A program made the position numbers and the translations under genes. The notes beneath the pieces are model-generated. The model was not told the origin of the DNA. It was given only the letters and a program-made list of their open reading frames with translations, and made no database searches. Source: Neisseria animaloris (GTDB lineage Bacteria > Pseudomonadota > Gammaproteobacteria > Burkholderiales > Neisseriaceae). Taken from it: a stretch of 64,000 nucleotides of DNA. How positions within the stretch are numbered: position 1 is the stretch's first letter; each line of letters opens with the position of its first letter. The stretch lies in contig NZ_LR134440.1 of NCBI RefSeq assembly GCF_900637855.1, positions 868,001-932,000 on the forward strand. The letters are read 5' to 3'. Positions 45,772 through 54,792 of this stretch are shown piece after piece.

Positions 45772-46725
45772 ATGAATATGCCGATTATCCGCATAACCAA
45801 AAAAGCAGCCGCTATTTGCTTGAGCATCAGCATGGCTGCTTTTACTCTTCCCGCAGCCGCCGATGACTTAGACATTTTAGGCCAATTCTTAGAGCAAAAC
45901 TTCTCCACCCAAAGCGATCCCTTGGGTGCATTTGCTGCAATGAATATCGAAGAACAGATTGAAGCTCAGGCTGCTGTTGCCGGCCCGCTGCTGTCTTCCC
46001 AATCTGCATTGATTATTAATGATAAAACCGGCGAAGTGCTTTATCAGAAAAACCCCAACCGCGTAATGCCGATTGCCTCCATTTCCAAGCTGATGACTGC
46101 GATGGTAGTGCTGGATGCCAATCAAAACATGAATGAAGCCATCACCATCACGCCGGATGAAATCGACCGTCTGAAAGGTACCGGCAGCCGCTTGAGCATC
46201 GGTACTACTTTAACCCGCGGCGAACTGCTGCATTTGAGCCTGATGAGTAGTGAAAACCGTGCAACCCACGCGCTCGGACGCAGCTACCCCGGCGGTATAT
46301 CCGCTTTCGTAAGTGCTATGAACCGTAAGGCTCAAAGCCTCGGCATGTCCAGCACCCGTTTCTACGAACCCACCGGCTTGGATTTCCGTAACGTATCTAC
46401 CGCCAACGACCTGAGCAAAATGGTTCAAGCCGCCAGCAAATATGCCGTTATCCGCCGTAACAGCACTTCCAACTACGGCTCGGTTTATACCAACAACGGC
46501 CGCCGCCAGAGCTATAAAAATTCCAATGCCCTCGTTCGTGAAGGCAACTGGAATATCGAACTGCAAAAAACAGGCTATATTCGTGAAGCCGGCCGTTCTA
46601 TGGTTGTAAAAGCCAATGTGCAAAACCAACCGATTACCATTGTGCTGCTGAATGCCCCCTCTTCCCTCAGCCGTGTGAATGATGCCCGTCAAATCGAATC
46701 GTGGATGCTGCAACGCCGTTCTTAA
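45772..46725 (+). CDS. pbpG: D-alanyl-D-alanine endopeptidase (PBP7 type)
   Basis: A 317-aa periplasmic low-molecular-mass penicillin-binding protein of the S11 family, cleaving peptidoglycan cross-links. A signal peptide ends near AAA (28-30). Active-site motifs: SISK (S103-K106), SEN (160-162) and KTG (266-268). ATG 45778 is an alternative start and has TGGA better spaced. The 279-bp gap upstream (45493-45771) has one DUS near 45620. Confidence 0.94.
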   Translation: MNMPIIRITKKAAAICLSISMAAFTLPAAADDLDILGQFLEQNFSTQSDPLGAFAAMNIEEQIEAQAAVAGPLLSSQSALIINDKTGEVLYQKNPNRVMPIASISKLMTAMVVLDANQNMNEAITITPDEIDRLKGTGSRLSIGTTLTRGELLHLSLMSSENRATHALGRSYPGGISAFVSAMNRKAQSLGMSSTRFYEPTGLDFRNVSTANDLSKMVQAASKYAVIRRNSTSNYGSVYTNNGRRQSYKNSNALVREGNWNIELQKTGYIREAGRSMVVKANVQNQPITIVLLNAPSSLSRVNDARQIESWMLQRRS

Positions 46726-46742
46726 ATTTTTATCTACACACG

Positions 46743-46777
46743 AAAGGCTGTCTGAACAACATTTTCAGACGGCCTTT
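46743..46777 (+). terminator. DUS-type terminator after pbpG; rest of gap empty
   Basis: AAAGGCTGTCTGAA pairs imperfectly with TTTTCAGACGGCCTTT followed by T residues. The rest of the gap up to 47057 is AT-rich with no gene; it must contain the promoter for the next gene. Confidence 0.7.
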
Positions 46778-47057
46778 TTCACTCGCTTAAATCTAAAAAA
46801 TATTTTTCTAACAAATAGTTAATCGACAATAACTTAATTTTACAACCATCTGAAATAAAAAAACTATAGTTTTACTCTAATTTTGGCAGATGCTAGAGTA
46901 TAATGCCTAAGCCTTAAAACCCACATCAACAAAATACATCAACTGTTTCACGAAATGCGGTTCTGTCTTCCGAAGCGGAAACACTATCCATCCACTACAA
47001 AATTCCCCCCCTACCCCATTTCGAGAAATCTGCCCACTCTATAAAGGAAGCATATAC

Positions 47058-48233
47058 ATGCAACACGATTTCGACTCTTTGATTATCCGTGGCAAATCAC
47101 TTATTCCGATTGTGCAAGGCGGCATGGGCGTAGGCGTATCCGCATCCAAATTATCCAGCGCAGTGGCTCGTGAAAATGGTGTCGGTACAATTGCCAGCGT
47201 AGATTTGCGCCACCTGCATGAAGACTTGCTCGCCGAGTCGAAAATCAACCCTACCGAAGAAAAATACTGCAAGCTCAACCACATCGCACTTGATCGGGAA
47301 ATTCAGAAAGCAAAAGCCTCCACACAAGGCAAGGGCATGATTGCCGTTAACGTGATGAAAGCGGTTAAAGACCACCAAGCCTTGGTACGCCAAGCCTGCG
47401 AATCGGGTGCGGACGCTATCGTAATGGGTGCCGGCCTGCCGCTTGATTTGCCGGAAATGACCGAAGGCTATCATAAAGACGTTGCCCTGCTGCCGATTCT
47501 TTCCGAATCACGCGGCATCAATATCGTGCTGAAACGCTGGATGAAAAAAGGCATATTGCCCGATGCCATCGTTGTAGAACATCCCGCCCATGCCGCCGGA
47601 CATTTAGGTGCAGCAACGGTAGACGGTGTAAACGATGCAAAATTCGAATTTAAGCGGGTCATCGAGGAAACGTTTGAAGTGTTTAAAAAACTCGGCCTGG
47701 AAAGCGAAAAAATCCCTTTAATTTTAGCTGGCGGTATGGCTAATTTTGAAAAAATCACTACTGCCCTCAAAGAATGGGGGGCATCTGCCGTACAAATCGG
47801 TACAGCTTTTGCAGTTACCCAAGAAGGTGATGCCCACCTGAATTTTAAGAAAACGCTGGCGAGAGCTCCTACCGAACAAGTGGTTGAATTCATGTCGGTT
47901 GCCGGTTTACCTGCCCGTGGTATCCGTACCAAATTTCTGGATAATTACATTAAACGCGAAGCGAAGTTGCAAAGCAATGCCAAAGCAGATCCCCGACGTT
48001 GCACACAAGGTATCAACTGCCTTTCCGTATGCGGTTTACGCGACGGCTTAGAAAAAGTCGGCCAGTTCTGTATCGATATACAATTGGCGGCAGCATGGCG
48101 TGGCGAAGTAGACAAGGGGTTGTTTTTCCGTGGGAAAGACCCTCTCCCCTTTGGAGATGCAATCAAAAGTGTTCGTGAAACCATCGATTATCTGCTTCAC
48201 GGCTATACAATGGAGCAGCGTAAAATCGGTTAA
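47058..48233 (+). CDS. Nitronate monooxygenase family flavoprotein
   Basis: A 391-aa TIM-barrel FMN protein of the 2-nitropropane dioxygenase / FabK-like family. Motifs: PIVQGGMGVGVS near the N terminus, the phosphate-binding IPLILAGGMANFEK and GASAVQIGTAFAVTQEG. The conserved VVEHPAHAAGHLG holds the active-site histidine region. A C-terminal cysteine cluster (RRCTQGINCLSVCGLRDG) marks a long subgroup. It may oxidise nitronates or act as an enoyl reductase; the substrate is unknown. AAAGGAAG precedes ATG 47058. Confidence 0.87.
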   Translation: MQHDFDSLIIRGKSLIPIVQGGMGVGVSASKLSSAVARENGVGTIASVDLRHLHEDLLAESKINPTEEKYCKLNHIALDREIQKAKASTQGKGMIAVNVMKAVKDHQALVRQACESGADAIVMGAGLPLDLPEMTEGYHKDVALLPILSESRGINIVLKRWMKKGILPDAIVVEHPAHAAGHLGAATVDGVNDAKFEFKRVIEETFEVFKKLGLESEKIPLILAGGMANFEKITTALKEWGASAVQIGTAFAVTQEGDAHLNFKKTLARAPTEQVVEFMSVAGLPARGIRTKFLDNYIKREAKLQSNAKADPRRCTQGINCLSVCGLRDGLEKVGQFCIDIQLAAAWRGEVDKGLFFRGKDPLPFGDAIKSVRETIDYLLHGYTMEQRKIG

Positions 48234-48253
48234 TATTCCAATCCGATAATAAG

Positions 48254-48282
48254 AAGGCCGTCTGAAAAATTTTCAGACGGCC
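48254..48282. terminator. DUS-type bidirectional terminator (nitronate monooxygenase / rluB)
   Basis: AAGGCCGTCTGAAAA and TTTTCAGACGGCCT abut with almost no loop between convergent genes. Confidence 0.8.
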
Positions 48283-48300
48283 TCCTTATTATCAATATTC

Positions 48301-49317
48301 TTATCTGCGGCGGGAGCCGGGCAGGGGCATGTCGGCCCATTTCATCACGCCCGCCACTTCGGCCGGATTCAGTTCGTAAAACTGGCCGCGTTTCAAGCGG
48401 TTGGGCAAGCCGATGGGGCCGAATCCTACGCGCACGAGACGGCTCACGGTTAAGCCGAAATGCTCGAAAATGCGGCGCACTTCACGGTTACGGCCTTCTT
48501 TAATGATCACGTTATACCACTTGTTTGCCCCTTCGCCGCCTTGCTCGTAAATGCGTTCCACTTTGGCCAAACCGTCTTCCAGCATCACGCCTTCTTCGGT
48601 AAGCGTTTTCATCTGTTCAGTGTCCAGACCGCCCAACACGCGCACGGCGTATTCGCGCTCGACTTCAAAGCTGGGGTGGGCGAAGCGGTTGACCAGTTCG
48701 CCCGATGTGGTAAGGATCAACAGGCCGCTGGTGTTAATGTCCAAACGGCCGATGGCCACCCAACGGCTGCTGGCGGCTTGCGGCAGGCGGTCGAAAATGC
48801 TCACGCGGCCTTGCGGGTCGTCGCGCGATACGATTTCGCCTTCTTGCTTGTAATAGAGGATGATGCGCGGCAGGCGGTCGGGCCATTTGAGCTTGATTAC
48901 GTTGCCTTTCACGGTAACTTGGTCGTCGGGCGATACTTTGTCGCCAAGCCGGGCGGTTTTGCCGTTAACAGTAACCAAGCCCTGCGTAATCCAGTCTTCC
49001 ATTTCACGGCGCGAACCCACGCCCGACGCGGCAAGGGCTTTTTGCAGGCGCACCGGCTCGAAGCTGTCTAAGTCGACCCGTTTTTCTTTCAAATCGCGGG
49101 CGCGTTCCATGATTTTTTGATTGGGATTGCGCACCACCAGCTTTTTGGCGCGGGAAGCCTGCGTTTTCGGCGCGGCGGGTTTGCCTGCGGCTTCTTTTAC
49201 GCCTGTTTTATTCTTAAGGCCGTCTGAAAACTTGCCTGTGTTTTTGCGGGCAGCCTTTTTCTTGGCCGGTGCGCCGTCGCGCAATTCACGTTTGCTTGAG
49301 ATTTTTTTGGTGTTCAC
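48301..49317 (-). CDS. rluB: 23S rRNA pseudouridine synthase RluB
   Basis: A 338-aa RsuA/RluB-family enzyme that isomerises U2605 of 23S rRNA. A lysine-rich N-terminal tail (1-~85) precedes an S4 domain (VRLQKALAASGVGSRREMEDWI) and the catalytic domain with D193 in GRLDINTSG. The N-terminal tail contains a coding DUS (FSDGL, 30-34). scpB lies just upstream in the same direction, a frequent bacterial neighbour. Confidence 0.94.
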   Translation of the reverse strand: MNTKKISSKRELRDGAPAKKKAARKNTGKFSDGLKNKTGVKEAAGKPAAPKTQASRAKKLVVRNPNQKIMERARDLKEKRVDLDSFEPVRLQKALAASGVGSRREMEDWITQGLVTVNGKTARLGDKVSPDDQVTVKGNVIKLKWPDRLPRIILYYKQEGEIVSRDDPQGRVSIFDRLPQAASSRWVAIGRLDINTSGLLILTTSGELVNRFAHPSFEVEREYAVRVLGGLDTEQMKTLTEEGVMLEDGLAKVERIYEQGGEGANKWYNVIIKEGRNREVRRIFEHFGLTVSRLVRVGFGPIGLPNRLKRGQFYELNPAEVAGVMKWADMPLPGSRRR

Positions 49318-49458
49318 TAAAAGCTCCTAACGCATTTTCCTGAAAGGAAAACGGTTCTTCTGCGGCTTGTGCGGCAGGATGGGTTGTTAAAAAAATAAAT
49401 AAGATGGGTTTTCAGACGGCCTTTTGTAGGGTCGGGGCCGCCTGAAATTAATTCAACC

Positions 49459-49530
49459 GTAGGTCGGATACTTGTATCCGACACACAATGGAATGCCCGC
49501 GATTTTGTCGGATTCGAGAATCCGACCTAC
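49459..49530. repeat. 72-bp composite palindromic repeat (GTAGGTCGGAT...ATCCGACCTAC)
   Basis: Two small palindromes, GTCGGATAC-TT-GTATCCGAC (49463-49482) and GTCGGATTC-GA-GAATCCGAC (49507-49526), are framed by GTAG and CTAC, so the whole unit has inverted ends. It resembles a small non-coding mobile repeat (MITE-like). The host gap 49318-49652 has no gene and also contains DUS copies near 49411 and 49598. Confidence 0.65.
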
Positions 49531-49550
49531 TGCTTACGGAGATGCGGGAT

Positions 49551-49569
49551 ACTCGGGTCAAGCCCGAGT
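49551..49569. repeat. Short palindromic repeat ACTCGGG-N5-CCCGAGT, second copy
   Basis: Same seven-base arms as at 3757-3775 with loop TCAAG. It lies between the composite repeat and the next palindrome. Confidence 0.6.
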
Positions 49570-49626
49570 ATGACGGGCATATCGTTTTTTTCAAGTAAGG
49601 CCGTCTGAAATTAATTTAACCGTAAG

Positions 49627-49646
49627 TCGGATACAAGTATCCGACC
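49627..49646. repeat. Third GTCGGATAC palindrome
   Basis: GTCGGATAC-AA-GTATCCGAC, the same family as 49463-49482, six bases past the scpB stop; it may help end scpB transcription. Confidence 0.6.
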
Positions 49647-49652
49647 TAGCTG

Positions 49653-50273
49653 CTAATTCAGTACGGGCGGTTCGGAAAGCGGCTCGGTTTGCCCGGCTTC
49701 TGTTTCTTCTTCGTCGCCGCTTTCGGCGGGTTCAATCAAGTCGGGCAATACCAGCTCGCCCAATTCGGTAAGCGGCGGCAGTTCTTCCAAACTTTCCAAC
49801 TGCAAATCGCTTAAAAACACATTGGTCGTCGCCCATAAAGCGGGGCGGCCGATGGAATCGCGGTGGCCGATAATCTCAATCCAGCCACGGTCTTGCAGCG
49901 TCTGCATCACGTTTTGCGACACCGCCACGCCGCGTATGCCTTCGATGTCGCCGCGCGTAACCGGCTGCTGGTAGGCGATAATCGCCAGCGTTTCCATCAC
50001 CGCACGCGAATAGCGCGGCGCGCGCTGTTCCTGCAAACTGCCCAACCGCTCGAATGCGGCTTGGGCAATCTGAAAACGCCAGCCTTCATGCGTATGCACC
50101 AACTGCAAAGCGCGGTTTTGCCAGCGGGTTTTCAAGTTTGCCAGCACATCGATCAGCTTGTCGGGCGACAGCGGCGGCACGCACAACTCGCGCATGGTTT
50201 TTTCGCTTAAAGGCTCGGTTTGGGTTAAAAGCGCGGCTTCAATCAGCGCATCGGGGGGGAGTTTTTCGGTCAT
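49653..50273 (-). CDS. scpB: Segregation and condensation protein ScpB
   Basis: A 206-aa winged-helix kleisin partner of the SMC-ScpA complex. Conserved stretches: YSRAVMETLAIIAYQQPVTRGDIEGIRGVAVSQNV and WIEIIGHRDSIGRPALWATT. The acidic C-terminal tail is typical. Start ATG 50273. Confidence 0.95.
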   Translation of the reverse strand: MTEKLPPDALIEAALLTQTEPLSEKTMRELCVPPLSPDKLIDVLANLKTRWQNRALQLVHTHEGWRFQIAQAAFERLGSLQEQRAPRYSRAVMETLAIIAYQQPVTRGDIEGIRGVAVSQNVMQTLQDRGWIEIIGHRDSIGRPALWATTNVFLSDLQLESLEELPPLTELGELVLPDLIEPAESGDEEETEAGQTEPLSEPPVLN

Positions 50274-50310
50274 GGGAAAAGCACAGAATAAATAATACTA
50301 AGTAACATTT

Positions 50311-50640
50311 TTAGGATTTATACTCTTGAATCTTCTTTAATATTTCATTTTTTAAAAAAATATCCTCGTCAACGAGTGCAAGTTGTTTTAAATTTTCCAT
50401 TTCCTTTTTATTCATGTTTTTTTTACCAAGCCACCAATGAAACATACCGTTTCTATTATGCTCAGGGCTTTCCTCATGCTTCCTTTTATGACTTATAACT
50501 TGCATAACAAATAATTCATCAGGATACATACCCAAGCTTATCCAACTGACATTGGCCCTAATGCGACTTAGAAATAATCTTTTGTATTTAATAAGATTTT
50601 CTTTTCTTTTAAATTTACTCATAATCATTTTTTTATTCAT
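50311..50640 (-). CDS. Probable immunity protein of the second orphan Rhs cassette
   Basis: A 109-aa AT-rich basic protein, start ATG 50640 with GGAG seven bases upstream, 15 bases after the toxin stop. It contains WISLGMYPDELFVMQVISHKRKHEE and a Lys/Glu-rich C-terminal helix. I do not recognise a family. The immunity role is inferred from position. Confidence 0.6.
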   Translation of the reverse strand: MNKKMIMSKFKRKENLIKYKRLFLSRIRANVSWISLGMYPDELFVMQVISHKRKHEESPEHNRNGMFHWWLGKKNMNKKEMENLKQLALVDEDIFLKNEILKKIQEYKS

Positions 50641-50655
50641 TTTCTTGCTCCAAAA

Positions 50656-51714
50656 CTATTCATCAAATGTACCTGTATCAAATACTTGTTGCTGACGCTT
50701 TTGAATAGTCTCTCTTCTTTGAGAATCTTTTTCTTTTCTTAATCCTTTACAAAAATCTTTTTGCTCTTTTGACATTTTTCTATTATCTGCATCAGTAAAT
50801 GGTTCAAAAGTTTCTGTACTCATACGAGGCCCATCATTGCTTCCAAGATGTACATGAGGAGGATCATGCTCAGCCCTAGAACCCGGAGGAGTAGCATTTG
50901 GCCCAGGATTTGCATGAACGGAAGTTCCTTTTTTACCTGGTAAAATTCTAATTAATCCTAATGGATCAGCCCAAGTTTGCGCATTCGGAAAAGCAAAATA
51001 AGCATTGCTTCCGCCTGCCAAGCCTATCGGGTCTTGGGTCATAAACCTGCCGAAATTAGGATCGTAATAACGATGAAAATTGTAATGCAGGCCTGATTCG
51101 GGGTCGTAATATTGCCCTTGCAGTCTGAAAGGCTGATGAACATTTGGAACAAGGGATTCTGCAAAAGTTAACTGCCCCCATGCGCGGTATTTACCATACC
51201 ACACTAAATTACCATCTTTATCCGTCATCTCGCGAGGAGAGCTTGCTTGATCACAATGAAAATAGAAGATGGTTTCATTGGTTTCGCCTTCTGCATTTGT
51301 CCAATTGTGAACTTGGGCTAAAGGTTCGTAGCTGTTTTGGTCGGCATAGGTATAGGTGTAACGCCCGTTGGCGTAAATCTCTTGAAACAGGCGCGAGCCG
51401 TCCCAAAGAAATTCGGTAATGTTGGTTTGTGTACCGTCGTCAAGAATTTTGGCTTTTTTTGTGCGGCGGCGCAGGGCATCATATTCATATGCCCATACGT
51501 CTTTTTCCCATGTGTTATTTTCAAACTTGGTAAAGGTTTCTATTCTGATAAGCTGGTCGAATAAATCATAATACAGATTTTGTATAATACCTTGGGCTTC
51601 ACGACATACGATATTGCCCAATTCGTTATAGTAATAACTGATACCGTTGTAGTGGGTTACACGGTTATCCATGATTTTTTGGGGTGCCGGATTATTTCTT
51701 ATTTGTTCCATCAT
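50656..51714 (-). CDS. Second orphan Rhs C-terminal toxin cassette with its own start
   Basis: A 352-aa open frame: ATG 51714 is preceded by GGAAAGG six bases away, so unlike the main array this one could be translated. It begins in late Rhs core (VTHYNGISYYYNELGNI) of a lineage clearly different from the main rhs gene, then has the hallmark MTQDPIGLAGGSNAYF...DPLGL. The ~100-aa tip holds HANPGPNATPPGSRAEHDPPHVHLGSNDGPR, rich in His and Pro, then a charged helical end. The H-D-P-P-H-V-H-L motif suggests metal binding, but I cannot name the toxin family. It sits alone between scpB and ylqF, far from the T6SS. Confidence 0.75.
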   Translation of the reverse strand: MMEQIRNNPAPQKIMDNRVTHYNGISYYYNELGNIVCREAQGIIQNLYYDLFDQLIRIETFTKFENNTWEKDVWAYEYDALRRRTKKAKILDDGTQTNITEFLWDGSRLFQEIYANGRYTYTYADQNSYEPLAQVHNWTNAEGETNETIFYFHCDQASSPREMTDKDGNLVWYGKYRAWGQLTFAESLVPNVHQPFRLQGQYYDPESGLHYNFHRYYDPNFGRFMTQDPIGLAGGSNAYFAFPNAQTWADPLGLIRILPGKKGTSVHANPGPNATPPGSRAEHDPPHVHLGSNDGPRMSTETFEPFTDADNRKMSKEQKDFCKGLRKEKDSQRRETIQKRQQQVFDTGTFDE

Positions 51715-51797
51715 CAAAAACCTTTCCGGTTAAAAATTTTAGATATTGCAACTTGGGTTTTCAGACGGCCTTTGGCAACAGGCCGCCTGAAAGGTAT

Positions 51798-52748
51798 TCA
51801 GCCATTTTCTCCGCTTTTCGGGTGCTGCCCTTTTCTCTCTGCCTTTCTGGCTTCCCTTGCGGCTTTAAGCTCGGCTTCTTTCTGACGGGCAGTTTTCAGC
51901 CAGCTTTCCCATTGGTTCGGCGTTTCGAGTGTGATTCTGCCGATGTGGCCGTCGCGGAAATCGGTAAGGATGTTTTCGGCGGCTTTTTGGTAGTTAATGC
52001 GTCCGCCGCTTAATACGGCTCCGCGTTTTTTGGCGATCCATTCGAGCCAGTCGGTGTCGTTCCAGTGGCTGCTGGGGTCTTTGTCGGCTTGGTAACGTGC
52101 CTGCAACAGGGGCAGGTAGTGGCGGCGCAGGTAGTCGAGCAGTTCGAGGGCGACTTCTTCTTCGTCGAGTGCGTTGCGGCCTACGGCTCCGCTGGCGGCG
52201 AGGTTGTAGCCGCTTTCTTCTACGATGATTTTCGGCCACAGCATGCCGGGGGTGTCGTAGAGCCAGAAGTCGTCGGCGAGAAACAGGCGTTGTTCGGCTT
52301 TGGTGATGCCGGGTTCGTTGCCGGTTTTGGCGGATTTTTTGCCGATCATGCCGTTTATCAGGGTGGATTTGCCGACGTTAGGGATGCCGCAGATGAGTAC
52401 GCGCAGGGGTTTGTCGATGCCGCCACGGTTAGGCATCATGTTGCGGCAGGCGCGGGTGATTTTGGCGGTTGCGCCTTGCTCGGAAGAGTCGAGGGCGATG
52501 GCTTGGGTGTCTGGCCGGCTGTTGTAGTAATTGAGCCAAACGGCGGTTCGTTCGGGGTCGGCAAGGTCTTGTTTATTGAGGATTTTGAGCTTGGGCTTGC
52601 CTTCGGAAAGCTGTGCCAGCAGGGGGTTTTCGCTGGAGGCAGGCAGGCGGGCATCGAGCATTTCGATCACCATATCAATGCTTTTGATGCGCTCGGCGAT
52701 GGCTTTTTTCGCCTTGTTCATGTGGCCGGGAAACCATTGGATTGCCAT
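51798..52748 (-). CDS. ylqF: Ribosome biogenesis GTPase YlqF (RbgA)
   Basis: A 316-aa circularly permuted GTPase for late large-subunit assembly. The order is permuted as expected: NKQD (G4) near residue 58, then GIPNVGKST (G1) near 120 and DTPG (G3) near 165, with opening WFPGHMNKAKK. The C-terminal tail is Lys/Arg/Glu-rich. Confidence 0.94.
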   Translation of the reverse strand: MAIQWFPGHMNKAKKAIAERIKSIDMVIEMLDARLPASSENPLLAQLSEGKPKLKILNKQDLADPERTAVWLNYYNSRPDTQAIALDSSEQGATAKITRACRNMMPNRGGIDKPLRVLICGIPNVGKSTLINGMIGKKSAKTGNEPGITKAEQRLFLADDFWLYDTPGMLWPKIIVEESGYNLAASGAVGRNALDEEEVALELLDYLRRHYLPLLQARYQADKDPSSHWNDTDWLEWIAKKRGAVLSGGRINYQKAAENILTDFRDGHIGRITLETPNQWESWLKTARQKEAELKAAREARKAERKGQHPKSGENG

Positions 52749-52876
52749 GTGTCTGTTCTCTTGATGGGTAAGGGGAGCGGAAACTTCGATAAAGTGTTAA
52801 GCAGTGAAACTGCTGTTCACACGGCTTTTGCGAGAGTGTGTTGAGACAAAAGGTTTCCTGCGCCGGAATAACGTAA

Positions 52877-52905
52877 TCAGGCAGCCCGACAACAGGCTGC
52901 CTGAA
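52877..52905. repeat. Hairpin made of a foreign DUS dialect (AGGCTGCCTGAA)
   Basis: AGGCTGCCTGAA (52894-52905) pairs with TCAGGCAGCC (52878-52887). That 12-mer is the dialect I associate with Simonsiella, not the AGGCCGTCTGAA form used everywhere else here. It lies in the rapZ-ylqF gap, ahead of ylqF. The surrounding 52749-52940 holds no gene. Confidence 0.6.
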
Positions 52906-52943
52906 TTTGATGCGGCAATTATAGCATATTGTTTTGTTTTAGG

Positions 52944-52984
52944 CTTTTCAGACGGCCTCTGATAGCAAGAGGCCGTCTGAAAAG
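52944..52984 (-). terminator. DUS-type terminator after rapZ
   Basis: CTTTTCAGACGGCCTC and GAGGCCGTCTGAAAAG flank a short loop, five bases after the rapZ stop. Confidence 0.8.
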
Positions 52985-52988
52985 ATAT

Positions 52989-53843
52989 TTAACGCTCTGC
53001 CAATACGGATAGCTGACGGTGGCGAACCAGTAATTCGTAATGGCCTTTCAACCGCTCGGCCAACTGCTCCACAACATATACGGAGCGGTGCTGCCCTCCC
53101 GTACAGCCGATGCCGATGGTAACGTAGCTGCGGCTTTCTACCTGCATCTGCGGCAGCCAGCGGTTCATAAAACTACTGATGTCGTTAATCATTTCCTGCA
53201 CAGCGGGTTGGTCGGCCAAATAGTCCTGAATCGGCTTATCCATTCCGTTAAACGGACGTAGCTCGGTATCGTAGTAAGGGTTAGGCAGGCTCCTCATGTC
53301 AAACAGAAAATCAACATTGGTCGGCACGCCGTATTTAAAGCCAAACGATTCTAAAATTACCAATAGGCCTTTGCGCTCATGCTTCAGCCATTGCTGCACG
53401 GTATAACGAAGCTGCTGGGCATTCATTTTAGAAGTGTCGATACAATAAGCCAACTCACGTAGCGGCGAAAGCCATGCCCGCTCTTTTTGCAAACTCTCAA
53501 GCAATGTCATGGTTTGACCGGACAACGGGTGGCTGCGGCGCGTTTCGGAAAAGCGGCGTATCAGCACAGCTTCATCCGCTTCTAAAAACAACACTTCTAT
53601 ATCATAACCTTGTTCACGCAGATATTGTATTTGCTCACCCGCCTCATTGATATCGATACGCGAACGGATATCGACGCTGATGCCAAGTTGGGTTACTTCA
53701 CTATTATCGAGATGATACTGGATCAGGCCGGGCAATAATTTCATCGGCAAGTTGTCGACACAGTAATAGCCTAAATCTTCCAATAATTTGAGAGCAACCG
53801 ATTTTCCCGAACCGGAAAGACCGCTAATCAGCACTATTTTCAT
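52989..53843 (-). CDS. rapZ: RNase adapter protein RapZ
   Basis: A 284-aa RapZ/YvcJ-family nucleotide-binding protein. Walker A GLSGSGKS at 8-15 and the C-terminal domain [22 protein letters not shown] are diagnostic. In enterobacteria it guides RNase E to GlmZ; the target here is unknown. It overlaps hprK by 20 bases, in a ptsN-hprK-rapZ operon. Confidence 0.95.
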   Translation of the reverse strand: MKIVLISGLSGSGKSVALKLLEDLGYYCVDNLPMKLLPGLIQYHLDNSEVTQLGISVDIRSRIDINEAGEQIQYLREQGYDIEVLFLEADEAVLIRRFSETRRSHPLSGQTMTLLESLQKERAWLSPLRELAYCIDTSKMNAQQLRYTVQQWLKHERKGLLVILESFGFKYGVPTNVDFLFDMRSLPNPYYDTELRPFNGMDKPIQDYLADQPAVQEMINDISSFMNRWLPQMQVESRSYVTIGIGCTGGQHRSVYVVEQLAERLKGHYELLVRHRQLSVLAER

Positions 53844-54786
53844 GATCGGATTCGTTTTCTTTCAAAATGTTTTGGTGGCGTTCGAGAAATTCCCTCGTAC
53901 TGTCTTTACCTCTCAACTGCAAAATATAATTACGCACCGCCGCCTCCACCAATACGGCTAAGTTCCGCCCTACTGCCACCGGTAAGGTAACGGAACGGAT
54001 GTTTACATTTAAAATGGATTCGGTTTCAGTGCGTATACTCAAACGGTCGAGCTGCTTCATATAATCATCGTCAGCAGCAACCAAATTGATAATAAGCTGG
54101 AGAATTTTTTTAGGACGGATAGAGGTTTCACCGAAAATATGGCGGATATTGAGCACACCCAAACCACGAACCTCGAGAAAATCTTTCAGCATGGGCGGAC
54201 AACGACCATCCAAGGTTTCCGGACCGGTACGGTACAATTCAACCGCATCGTCGGCAATTAAGCTGTGGCCGCGCGAAATCAGCTCTAAAGCCAACTCGCT
54301 TTTACCCAAACCCGACTGGCCGGTAATCAATACGCCGATTTCAAACACATCCAGAAATACGCCATACTTAACAGTGGAAACAGCCAATGTACGTTGCAGA
54401 TAAATCCGCAAAACGTCCATCAAATACGGGCTTTCCAGCTTCGATGTCAACAGCGGCACATTATTGGTATGACAGTAGTCTCGCAATATAGGCGGCACAG
54501 ACAAGCTATTGGCAACAATAACCAATGCCATTGAAAAATCGAAAAGCTGGCTGAAACTGACAGCCGTTTCTTCTGCTTCCAAGCGGGTCAGATATTCGAC
54601 TTCCGCCACACCCAATACCTGCACCTGATTGGGGTGGATAAAATTCAAATGGCCGACCAGCGCCAAAACGGGCTTGTCGGCCTCAACCCCGATACGGTTA
54701 TCGGCTCCTGCCGTACCTGCCGCCCACGCCAGCTGCAGCTTATGTTGGTTGTCTTGGTACAGACGGCGAACGGAAATGCTCGGCAT
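53824..54786 (-). CDS. hprK: HPr kinase/phosphorylase, active-site His replaced
   Basis: A 320-aa enzyme that phosphorylates HPr on serine and reverses it. Walker A GQSGLGKS at 156-163, K162 and D179/D180 (LIADDAVEL), and the second conserved region [15 protein letters not shown] are present. Odd: the residue before GVFLDVF, position 141, is Tyr (VKYGVFLDV); the family has an active-site His there (HGVFLDV in the meningococcal protein as I recall it). The codon is TAT, one change from CAT. The rest of the protein is intact, so this is not a decayed gene. Operon with ptsN (6 bp upstream) and rapZ (overlapping). Confidence 0.95.
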   Translation of the reverse strand: MPSISVRRLYQDNQHKLQLAWAAGTAGADNRIGVEADKPVLALVGHLNFIHPNQVQVLGVAEVEYLTRLEAEETAVSFSQLFDFSMALVIVANSLSVPPILRDYCHTNNVPLLTSKLESPYLMDVLRIYLQRTLAVSTVKYGVFLDVFEIGVLITGQSGLGKSELALELISRGHSLIADDAVELYRTGPETLDGRCPPMLKDFLEVRGLGVLNIRHIFGETSIRPKKILQLIINLVAADDDYMKQLDRLSIRTETESILNVNIRSVTLPVAVGRNLAVLVEAAVRNYILQLRGKDSTREFLERHQNILKENESDHENSAD

Positions 54787-54792
54787 AGTCGA

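Noticed and set aside
48460..49071. Plus-strand open frame inside rluB
   Set aside because: It is antisense to a conserved gene, with no domain and no ribosome site.
52065..52844. 259-aa plus-strand open frame opposite ylqF
   Set aside because: Composition (Val/Ala/Phe/Gly-rich) and position show it is an antisense shadow of the GTPase gene.
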